Below, in pieces: positions 1 through 5,177 of a stretch of 5,177 nucleotides of DNA (within the stretch, counting starts at the first letter, position 1; each line of letters begins with the position of its first letter). The position numbers and the translations under genes were made by a program. This DNA is from Dorea sp. Lineage in GTDB: Bacteria; Bacillota_A; Clostridia; Lachnospirales; Lachnospiraceae. The notes under the pieces are model-generated. The model had not been told where the DNA came from, did not search any database, and saw only the letters and a program-made list of their open reading frames with translations. The stretch covers positions 1 to 5,177 of the forward strand of contig JAEDLC010000123.1 in assembly GCA_016295505.1 (NCBI GenBank), in the 5' to 3' direction.

Positions 1-79
1 TGTTTCATGGCATCTGCTTTTTTGTGAAATCTTTTTTAGAAAAAATTTTCAATATTGACAATAAAATAACGATAATCAC

Positions 80-108
80 TTGCGAAAATCCTGCAGGGGT
101 ATTATTAT
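80..108 (+). promoter_or_regulatory. Candidate sigma-A-type promoter of the nfnAB operon
   Basis: A -35-like TTGCGA lies at 80-85 and a -10-like TATTAT at 103-108, separated by 17 bases, the preferred spacing for the housekeeping sigma factor. Transcription would start near 114-116, giving a leader of about 25 bases before the nfnA start codon. The DNA upstream (about 30-70) is rich in A and T runs, as in UP elements. An 8-base perfect palindrome (90-97) sits in the spacer and could be an operator, but I cannot match it to a known regulator. The call is by motif only; a consensus TTGACA at 55-60 has no suitable -10 partner. Confidence 0.5.
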
Positions 109-127
109 AGAATTAATATCGCAAAAT

Positions 128-134
128 AGGAGGA
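128..134 (+). promoter_or_regulatory. Ribosome binding site of nfnA
   Basis: AGGAGGA is an almost ideal Shine-Dalgarno sequence. Its AGGAGG core ends seven bases before the ATG at 141, which supports that start and suggests strong translation. Confidence 0.9.
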
Positions 135-140
135 AATAAG

Positions 141-1028
141 ATGTATAAGATATTAAGAGCAGAACAATTGACTGCTAACATCTTTCTTATGGATGTAGAA
201 GCTCCTCGTGTAGCAAAGCATTGTGAGCCTGGACAGTTCGTAATCGTTAAGATGGATGAAAAAGGGGAAAGAATCCCGCTTACGATCTGTGACTATGACA
301 GAGAAGCTGGAACGATCACAATCATATTCCAGCCGGTAGGTGCATCTACCATGAAGATGAAAGAATTAAAGGCAGGAGATTATTTCCGTGATTTCACAGG
401 ACCACTGGGAAATGCTTCTGAACTGATCGAAGAAGACATTGAAGAACTGAAAAAGAAAAAGATTCTCTTTGTCGGCGGCGGTGTAGGTGCGGCTCCGGTA
501 TACCCACAGGTAAAATGGATGCACGAACATGGAGTAGATGTAGATGTCATCATTGGTTCTAAGACGAAAGATCTCCTGATTCTTGAAAAAGAGATGGAAG
601 CAGTTTCTGGTAATTATTATCCTTGTACAGATGACGGATCATATGGACATGCCGGTATGGTTACAACCATGATCGAAGAGCTGGTTGAAAAAGGCAATAA
701 ATATGATATCTGTGTAGCAATCGGACCTATGATCATGATGAAATTCGTATGTCTTCTCACAAAGAAGCTTGAGATTCCAACGATCGTCAGCATGAACCCG
801 ATCATGGTGGATGGAACCGGAATGTGCGGTGCATGTCGTCTGCATGTTGGAGATGAGATCAAGTTTGCCTGTGTAGACGGACCGGAATTCGATGGACACC
901 TTGTCAATTTCGATGAGGCAATGAAGAGACAGCAGATGTATAAGACACAGGAAGGACGTGCTGTTCTGAAATTACAAGAAGGCGACACCCATCATGGTGG
1001 ATGCGGACATTGCGGAGGTGACGAGTAA
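141..1028 (+). CDS. nfnA: NfnA, small FAD/[2Fe-2S] subunit of NADH-dependent reduced ferredoxin:NADP+ oxidoreductase
   Basis: This 295-residue soluble protein belongs to the ferredoxin-NADP+ reductase/PyrK-like family. With NfnB it should form the cytoplasmic NfnAB complex, which reversibly couples NADH plus reduced ferredoxin to reduction of two NADP+. NfnA carries an FAD and the NAD(H) site. Visible features are an FAD-binding barrel with RIPLTI (44-49) and FTGPLG (85-90), a nucleotide-binding loop VGGGVGAAP (111-119), and a C-terminal [2Fe-2S] region with D224, C229, C232 and C244. The spacing of Asp, +5 Cys, +3 Cys, +12 Cys equals that of the Asp/three-Cys cluster described for Thermotoga NfnA, and separates it from PyrK, which uses four cysteines. 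The protein ends in an unusual HHGGCGHCGGDE tail. The start is fixed by a strong ribosome binding site. The stop overlaps the nfnB start by one base, so the two are translationally coupled. Databases often call such proteins sulfide/dihydroorotate dehydrogenase-like. Confidence 0.92.
   Translation: MYKILRAEQLTANIFLMDVEAPRVAKHCEPGQFVIVKMDEKGERIPLTICDYDREAGTITIIFQPVGASTMKMKELKAGDYFRDFTGPLGNASELIEEDIEELKKKKILFVGGGVGAAPVYPQVKWMHEHGVDVDVIIGSKTKDLLILEKEMEAVSGNYYPCTDDGSYGHAGMVTTMIEELVEKGNKYDICVAIGPMIMMKFVCLLTKKLEIPTIVSMNPIMVDGTGMCGACRLHVGDEIKFACVDGPEFDGHLVNFDEAMKRQQMYKTQEGRAVLKLQEGDTHHGGCGHCGGDE
1014..1021 (+). promoter_or_regulatory. Ribosome binding site of nfnB inside the nfnA 3' end
   Basis: GGAGGTGA matches the 16S rRNA anti-Shine-Dalgarno over eight bases and ends six bases before the ATG at 1028. 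It lies wholly within the last nfnA codons, those for the Gly-Gly-Asp of the tail, so it serves two purposes. It decides the nfnB start and supports roughly equal synthesis of the two subunits. Confidence 0.88.
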
Positions 1029-2416
1029 TGGCAGACGTATTAAAAAGAGTACCTGTTAGAGAACAGGATCCAAAGGTCAGAGCAACAAACTTTGAAGAAG
1101 TATGCTATGGATATAACAAAGAGGAAGCAATGGATGAGGCAACGCGCTGCCTGAACTGTAAAAATGCAAAATGTATCCAGGGATGTCCTGTATCCATTAA
1201 TATTCCGGGATTTATTTCAAAAGTGAAAGATGGAGATATCGAAGGTGCATATCAGGTAATCGGTGAATCTTCCGCACTTCCGGCTATCTGCGGACGTGTA
1301 TGTCCACAGGAATCCCAGTGCGAGAGCAAGTGTATCCGCGGTATCAAGGGTGAACCGGTATCCATCGGAAAGCTGGAAAGATTTGTAGCAGATTATGCTC
1401 TTGAAAATGATATTAAGCCTGCAAAAGCAGAAAAAACCAACGGTCATAAGGTGGCAGTGATTGGTTCCGGACCGTCAGGACTTACCTGTGCAGGTGATCT
1501 GGCAAAACTTGGGTATGAAGTGACTGTTTTCGAAGCATTGCATGAACTGGGCGGAGTATTGGTATATGGTATTCCTGAGTTCCGTCTTCCAAAACAGAAA
1601 GTCGTTAAGAAAGAGATTGAAAAAGTAAAAGAGCTTGGCGTTAAATTTGAGACTAACGTAGTAATCGGAAAGTCTACAACGATCGATCAGCTGATGGAAG
1701 AAGAAGATTTTGAAGCTGTATTCATCGGTTCCGGTGCAGGTCTTCCAATGTTCATGGGTATTCCGGGTGAGACCGCGAACGGTGTATTCTCTGCAAATGA
1801 ATACCTGACAAGAAGTAATCTGATGAAGGCTTTTGATGACTCTTATGATACACCGATCGCAGCAGGCAAGAAGGTTGCTGTCGTTGGTGGAGGTAACGTA
1901 GCAATGGATGCTGCAAGAACAGCTCTTCGTCTTGGCGCAGAGGTACATATCGTATACCGTCGTAGTGAAGCAGAGCTTCCGGCCAGAGTAGAAGAAGTAC
2001 ATCATGCAAAGGAAGAAGGTGTAATCTTTGATCTTCTGACCAATCCAAAGGAAATTCTTGTGGATGAGAATGGTTGGGTAAAAGGCATGAAAGTCATCAA
2101 GATGGAACTTGGCGAGCCTGATGCTTCCGGAAGAAGACGCCCGGTAGAAATTGCAGGATCTGAATATGAGATCGAAGTTGATACCGTTATCATGTCTCTC
2201 GGAACTTCTCCGAACCCGTTGATTTCTTCTACAACCAAGGGTCTGGAAGTAAATAAGAGAAAATGTATCGTAGCGGAAGAATCCAATGGACAGACCTCCA
2301 AGGCATGTGTATTTGCAGGTGGTGATGCTGTTACCGGTGCAGCTACTGTAATCCTTGCCATGGGTGCAGGAAAAGCCGGTGCAAAAGGAATTCATGAACT
2401 GTTATCCGCAAAATAG
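1028..2416 (+). CDS. nfnB: NfnB, large bifurcating-flavin and two-[4Fe-4S] subunit of NADH-dependent reduced ferredoxin:NADP+ oxidoreductase
   Basis: This 462-residue protein is homologous to the small subunit of glutamate synthase (GltD) and the N-terminal part of dihydropyrimidine dehydrogenase. In the Nfn complex it carries the bifurcating FAD, the NADP(H) site and two [4Fe-4S] clusters that exchange electrons with ferredoxin. The N-terminal cluster domain has cysteines 41, 44, 49, 53 and then 88, 92, 98, 102. By analogy with dihydropyrimidine dehydrogenase, one cluster would use C41, C44, C49 and C102. The other would use C53, C92, C98 and a non-Cys ligand, here E117 in IGKLERF. The first Rossmann motif, GSGPSG (146-151), binds FAD. 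The second, GGGNVA (287-292), followed by YRR (310-312), binds NADPH. The C-terminal AGGDAVTGAATVI segment (430-442) closes the FAD site. No glutamate synthase large subunit is nearby and an nfnA gene is fused in frame context, so the common annotation 'NADPH-dependent glutamate synthase (gltA)' is probably misleading here. Transcription ends at the hairpin just downstream. Confidence 0.92.
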   Translation: MADVLKRVPVREQDPKVRATNFEEVCYGYNKEEAMDEATRCLNCKNAKCIQGCPVSINIPGFISKVKDGDIEGAYQVIGESSALPAICGRVCPQESQCESKCIRGIKGEPVSIGKLERFVADYALENDIKPAKAEKTNGHKVAVIGSGPSGLTCAGDLAKLGYEVTVFEALHELGGVLVYGIPEFRLPKQKVVKKEIEKVKELGVKFETNVVIGKSTTIDQLMEEEDFEAVFIGSGAGLPMFMGIPGETANGVFSANEYLTRSNLMKAFDDSYDTPIAAGKKVAVVGGGNVAMDAARTALRLGAEVHIVYRRSEAELPARVEEVHHAKEEGVIFDLLTNPKEILVDENGWVKGMKVIKMELGEPDASGRRRPVEIAGSEYEIEVDTVIMSLGTSPNPLISSTTKGLEVNKRKCIVAEESNGQTSKACVFAGGDAVTGAATVILAMGAGKAGAKGIHELLSAK

Positions 2417-2439
2417 TAACGTGATATCATAAAGTATAT

Positions 2440-2489
2440 AAAGTCCCTGTTCTGTAGATACTGATTATCTATGATACAGGGACTTTTTC
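2440..2489 (+). terminator. Intrinsic terminator of the nfnAB operon
   Basis: An 11-base-pair perfect stem, AAAGTCCCTGT (2440-2450) with ACAGGGACTTT (2476-2486), is followed by a T-rich tract (2484-2489). Inside it, 2454-2460 pairs with 2466-2472 around a five-base loop (2461-2465), so the full structure is a long two-part hairpin with a small internal loop. It begins 23 bases after the nfnB stop codon and separates the redox operon from the ZIP gene. Confidence 0.92.
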
Positions 2490-2497
2490 TGTACCAA

Positions 2498-2528
2498 TTG
2501 GAATAGATATGGTATGATTATATATAAT
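2498..2528 (+). promoter_or_regulatory. Candidate promoter of the ZIP transporter gene
   Basis: The DNA between the terminator and the ZIP gene holds TTGGAA (2498-2503) as a possible -35. TATATAAT (2521-2528) offers -10 hexamers at a spacing of 17 (TATATA) or 19 (TATAAT). An alternative is an extended -10, TGG-TATGAT (2510-2518), but no good -35 lies upstream of it. A promoter is expected here because the preceding hairpin should stop read-through. I see no clear Zur, Fur or MntR operator, so metal control is not shown. Confidence 0.5.
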
Positions 2529-2540
2529 GTTTTGAAAAGA

Positions 2541-2547
2541 GAGAGGT
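2541..2547 (+). promoter_or_regulatory. Ribosome binding site of the ZIP gene
   Basis: GAGAGGT precedes the ATG at 2551 with a gap of three to four bases, slightly shorter than ideal. No in-frame start codon with a better site is seen nearby, so it supports the chosen start. Confidence 0.7.
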
Positions 2548-2550
2548 ATT

Positions 2551-3324
2551 ATGACAATATTTACAGGTTTAATCATCCCATTTATCGGCACCACACTTGG
2601 AGCCGCATGTGTATTATTTATGAAAAATGAGTTAAAGCCGATAATTCAGAAGTCACTTCTCGGATTTGCCGCAGGTGTCATGGTCGCTGCTTCCGTGTGG
2701 TCACTTCTGATCCCTGCCATGGAGATGTCAGAAGCGATGGGAAAGCTTGCATTCATTCCTGCCGCATCCGGTTTCCTTCTGGGTATCATATTTTTGTTAG
2801 CCCTTGATCGTCTGATCCCACATCTTCATCTGGGCTGTGACGAGGCAGAAGGACCAAAATGTTCCCTGAAAAAATCTACGATGCTGATTCTGGCAGTCAC
2901 GATCCATAATATACCGGAAGGCATATCCAGTGGAGCCGTGTTTGCAGGATTGCTTACAGATAATGCCAATGTTACACTGGCAGGTGCTTTTGCACTGTCT
3001 ATCGGAATTGCGATTCAGAATCTTCCGGAAGGATTTATTGTATCACTTCCGATTCGAAGTGAGAGAGGACGGGGAAAAGCATTTATGTCCGGAATGATGT
3101 CCGGAATCGTAGAACCAATTGCCGGAGGAATCACCGTACTCCTTGCCGCATACATTACACCTGCACTTCCTTATCTTCTGGCGTTTGCCGCCGGAGCCAT
3201 GATCTACGTAGTCGTGGAGGAATTAATTCCTGAGTCTGCGGAAGGTGAACACAGTAACATCGGTACCATCGGATTTGCCATCGGTTTTGTGATCATGATG
3301 ATTCTGGATGTAGCGCTGGGATAA
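2551..3324 (+). CDS. ZIP family (GufA-like) divalent metal transporter
   Basis: This 257-residue inner-membrane protein has about eight hydrophobic segments (roughly 3-23, 34-56, 66-87, 109-131, 141-166, 177-198, 201-226 and 235-256), the standard ZIP architecture and length. ZIP proteins move zinc, iron, manganese or related ions into the cytoplasm. The metal site is visible as HNIPEG (119-124) in segment 4, QNLPEG (156-161) in segment 5 and VVEELIPES (221-229) in segment 7. Gln in place of His in segment 5 is typical of the GufA branch and of the Bordetella ZIP. A SGIVEPIAGG motif (183-192) is also conserved in the family. The loop after segment 3 (91-104) holds His91, His93, Cys96, Asp97, Glu98 and Cys104 and may bind metal, as variable loops in this family often do. 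Ion specificity cannot be read from sequence. It has its own promoter region and may be co-transcribed with the helD-like gene 48 bases downstream. It resembles E. coli ZupT in length, but I do not assign that symbol. Confidence 0.93.
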   Translation: MTIFTGLIIPFIGTTLGAACVLFMKNELKPIIQKSLLGFAAGVMVAASVWSLLIPAMEMSEAMGKLAFIPAASGFLLGIIFLLALDRLIPHLHLGCDEAEGPKCSLKKSTMLILAVTIHNIPEGISSGAVFAGLLTDNANVTLAGAFALSIGIAIQNLPEGFIVSLPIRSERGRGKAFMSGMMSGIVEPIAGGITVLLAAYITPALPYLLAFAAGAMIYVVVEELIPESAEGEHSNIGTIGFAIGFVIMMILDVALG

Positions 3325-3337
3325 TCTCGTAACGAGA
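3325..3337. repeat. Short palindrome between the ZIP and helD-like genes
   Basis: TCTCGT-A-ACGAGA is a perfect 6-base inverted repeat around one central base, starting directly after the ZIP stop codon. As RNA it could form only a five-pair stem with a three-base loop, and no T run follows, so it is not an intrinsic terminator. It could be an operator for the helD-like gene, a weak RNA processing or stability element, or chance. No regulator is assigned. Confidence 0.4.
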
Positions 3338-3351
3338 ATTTACTAATAATC

Positions 3352-3359
3352 AGAAGGGA
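3352..3359 (+). promoter_or_regulatory. Shine-Dalgarno-like site before the helD-like gene
   Basis: AGAAGGGA is the only ribosome-binding-like sequence before the helD-like frame. It lies 13 bases before the ATG at 3373, which is long, and only three to five bases before an out-of-frame ATG at 3363. The helD frame has a TGA at 3364-3366, so its start cannot be farther upstream. Confidence 0.5.
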
Positions 3360-3372
3360 TACATGAAAAAGT

Positions 3373-5177
3373 ATGGAAAGCAGTCACGGAGAGTTATTTC
3401 TGAAGGAAGTAACAGAAAAAATTGAAAAACGCATCGAAGAAGTAGATCTTTCCCTGGAGGCCGGACAAAAAGATATACAAAACATGCATGAATATTACTG
3501 GGAAAATTATACGGAGATGGATCAGTATGGTTATGAGGATTATGATAACCAGCAGGCACTGCTTCATCAGGTCAATGATAACCAGGAGAAACTGAAACTG
3601 CGTCATCGACTGAAAAAGATGCTGGATGCTCCGTTTTTCGGGCGTGTGGATTATGTTTATGACGGAGAAGATGCGGCAGAAGTCTTTTATATTGGAATCG
3701 GCAACTTTGCACCGAGAGCCGGTATGCAGCCATTGATCTATGACTGGAGAGCTCCGGTCAGCGGATTGTTTTACGATTATGATAAAGGTCCGGCATCCTA
3801 TGAAGCACCGGCCGGTGTCATGACGGGCGAGATTGCCTCCAAGTGGCAGTACAAGATCAAAAACGGAAAGATGATCTATGCATTTGAAAGTGATACAAAG
3901 ATCGATGATGAGATTCTGAAGCAGGAACTTGGGACCAACAGTGATGTTCAGCTGAAGAATATCGTGCGTACCATACAGAAGGAGCAAAATGCGATCATAC
4001 GCAATACGAAAGACAGAATCCTGGTGATCCAGGGAGCTGCGGGAAGCGGAAAAACTTCCGTTGCACTTCATCGTATTGCCTATCTTCTGTATCACGAACG
4101 AGAACGTTTAAAATCGTCCAATATACTGATTCTGTCTCCAAACAGTGTGTTTTCGGATTATATATCCCATATCCTTCCGGAACTCGGAGAGGAAAATGTA
4201 AAAGAGATGAGTTTTGATCTCTTTGCCTACCGGGAATTAAAAAGTGTGGTATCAGACTGTGAAGACCGGTATGACCATCTGGAACGAATGATGAAGTTCC
4301 CGGATCCGATCGTGCAGAACAGATTTGACGAAAAGCAGTCTGCCGGATTTGTGGGACAGATGGAAGGATTTCTGGCCTGTCTGGAAGATGAACTGATGGA
4401 TTTCAGAAAGATTGAATATAAAGGAATCAAAAAAACGGAAGAAGACCTGATTCATCTGTTTTATTTTAAATTCCAGAATACGCCGCTTCTTAAGCGTATG
4501 GACGCGGTCATGGAATACTGCGTTGATGAATACGAGACATTATGTGGCCGTGATCTGAGCGAAGAAGAACGAATCGTTGTTCAGGAAAAATTTGACCGGA
4601 TGTATGTAACGAAGGATATCTATTCTATCTACAACTGGCTGATGGAATACTGCGGCTATCAGAAGCTTCCGGAGACGGAGTATGAAAAACGGATCCTGGA
4701 ATACGAAGATGTGTATCCGATGCTGTATCTGAAGTATCGCCTGATAGGAAAGGCGGTACACCGGAATATCAAGCATCTGGTAATTGATGAAATGCAGGAT
4801 TATTCTTACCTGCAATATGTAATCCTGAATCAGATCTTTCAGTGCCGCATGACGATCCTCGGTGACAGAGCACAGACGCTGGATACGAAGCAGCAGGATG
4901 TATTAAAGTTTCTGCCGAAGATATTTGATGTGCCGGTTCGAAAGATCGTTATGAACAAAAGTTACCGCAATACAATAGAAATTGCGGAATATGCCGGAAA
5001 GATCAGTAAAGTAACAGATCTGGAACTTCTGAACCGTCATGGAAAAGAAGTGCAGGAACAGAAGTTTCATTCCGTGGATCAGCTGCTGGATGAAGTGCTG
5101 AAGCAGACGAATCTGAAAGAGACAGGCTATGAAACGGCTGTCATCATCACGATGACAGAAGAAGAGGCCAGCGATAT
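3373..5177 (+). CDS. helD: HelD-like RNA polymerase recycling ATPase (UvrD/Rep-type superfamily 1), 3' end beyond window
   Basis: The frame is open from ATG 3373 to the window end, 601 complete codons; Bacillus HelD has about 770 residues, so the C-terminal part of the second ATPase domain is missing here. HelD proteins bind RNA polymerase and use ATP to open its clamp and release nucleic acid, recycling stalled enzyme. Visible in order are a charged helical N-terminal arm (about 1-84), the HelD-type FFGRVDY (88-94) and YDWRAPVSGLFYDY (123-136) motifs, and a Q-motif-like TIQKEQNAIIR (200-210). Then come Walker A GAAGSGKTS (221-229), motif Ia ILILSPNSVFSDYI (251-264) and a long insertion (about 280-456), expected to form the clamp-opening arm. 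Walker B/DExQ VIDEMQD (470-476), GDRAQ (497-501) and KSYRNT (529-534) follow. The ATPase residues are intact. The start is the first possible after an in-frame TGA at 3364-3366 and gives MESSHGELFLKEV, but its ribosome site is poorly spaced. No promoter is evident in the gap after the ZIP gene, so read-through is likely. A DNA helicase role is less likely given the HelD-specific motifs. Confidence 0.9.
   Translation, partial: MESSHGELFLKEVTEKIEKRIEEVDLSLEAGQKDIQNMHEYYWENYTEMDQYGYEDYDNQQALLHQVNDNQEKLKLRHRLKKMLDAPFFGRVDYVYDGEDAAEVFYIGIGNFAPRAGMQPLIYDWRAPVSGLFYDYDKGPASYEAPAGVMTGEIASKWQYKIKNGKMIYAFESDTKIDDEILKQELGTNSDVQLKNIVRTIQKEQNAIIRNTKDRILVIQGAAGSGKTSVALHRIAYLLYHERERLKSSNILILSPNSVFSDYISHILPELGEENVKEMSFDLFAYRELKSVVSDCEDRYDHLERMMKFPDPIVQNRFDEKQSAGFVGQMEGFLACLEDELMDFRKIEYKGIKKTEEDLIHLFYFKFQNTPLLKRMDAVMEYCVDEYETLCGRDLSEEERIVVQEKFDRMYVTKDIYSIYNWLMEYCGYQKLPETEYEKRILEYEDVYPMLYLKYRLIGKAVHRNIKHLVIDEMQDYSYLQYVILNQIFQCRMTILGDRAQTLDTKQQDVLKFLPKIFDVPVRKIVMNKSYRNTIEIAEYAGKISKVTDLELLNRHGKEVQEQKFHSVDQLLDEVLKQTNLKETGYETAVIITMTEEEASD

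Noticed and set aside
3..37. Possible terminator of an upstream gene: TTTCA (3-7) with TGAAA (25-29) followed by a T run
   Set aside because: The stem is only five AT-rich pairs around a 17-base loop, too weak to call.
55..60. Consensus -35 box TTGACA upstream of nfnA
   Set aside because: No -10-like hexamer lies 15-19 bases downstream; GATAAT at 71-76 is only ten bases away. The promoter at 80-108 fits better.
24..76. Possible Rex or Fur operator upstream of nfnA
   Set aside because: The AT-rich segments resemble half-sites only loosely, and no inverted repeat matching either consensus is present.
617..988. 123-codon and nearby 86-codon minus-strand frames within nfnA
   Set aside because: Both are antisense to conserved nfnA codons and show no protein features or ribosome site.
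1475..2395. 306-codon open frame on the minus strand within nfnB
   Set aside because: It lies entirely opposite a strongly supported gene, has a low-complexity Cys/Ser/Phe/Tyr-rich composition typical of reverse-strand shadows, and has no recognisable motif.
3320..3350. -10-like sequences GATAAT (3320-3325) and TAATAAT (3344-3350) before helD
   Set aside because: No acceptable -35 sequence lies at a suitable distance upstream of either.
3394..4095. 233-codon open frame on the minus strand opposite the helD-like gene
   Set aside because: The plus-strand frame carries clear HelD and ATPase motifs over the same DNA. The antisense translation is Ile/Leu/Phe-rich with no domain signature.
4510..4654. 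Exact 13-base direct repeat ATGGAATACTGCG at 4510-4522 and 4642-4654 in the helD-like gene
   Set aside because: Both copies encode Met-Glu-Tyr-Cys in frame, but flanking residues do not match, so it is more likely coincidence than a duplicated domain.

Overview
The window looks like an ordinary chromosomal stretch from an anaerobic Gram-positive bacterium of the class Clostridia, probably the family Lachnospiraceae. This rests on the gene content (an NfnAB-type bifurcating transhydrogenase, a GufA-like ZIP transporter and a Firmicute-style HelD), purine-rich Shine-Dalgarno sites, moderate GC (mid-40s by eye) and AT-rich intergenic DNA. The taxonomic call is an inference; no rRNA or marker gene is present.

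Layout: positions 1-140 are an AT-rich upstream region with a candidate sigma-A-type promoter and a strong ribosome binding site. Positions 141-2416 hold a tightly coupled two-gene operon, nfnA-nfnB, whose stop and start codons overlap by one base. It ends at a clear intrinsic terminator (2440-2489). A new transcription unit then begins with a candidate promoter (about 2498-2528) and a ZIP-family metal transporter (2551-3324). After a 48-base gap holding a short palindrome, a HelD-like superfamily 1 ATPase gene starts at 3373 and runs off the right edge with 601 complete codons visible. All genes are on the plus strand.

How the genes work together: NfnA and NfnB are expected to form one soluble flavin-based electron-bifurcating complex that couples the NADH, NADPH and ferredoxin pools. 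The visible iron-sulfur ligands, including the unusual Asp in NfnA and a Glu in NfnB, match that family better than glutamate synthase or PyrK, the usual misannotations. The ZIP protein would import a divalent metal such as zinc, iron or manganese. The HelD-like protein would clear or recycle stalled RNA polymerase. No functional link between the redox operon and the two downstream genes can be read from the sequence. The ZIP and helD genes may be co-transcribed, since no terminator separates them.

I found no RNA gene, CRISPR array, mobile element or sign of a new defence or biosynthetic system. The points most worth a second look are the Cys/His-rich CGHC tail of NfnA (whose codons also carry the nfnB ribosome binding site), the ambiguous start region of helD with a 20-codon overlapping reading frame, and the acidic, tyrosine-rich tip of the HelD N-terminal arm.
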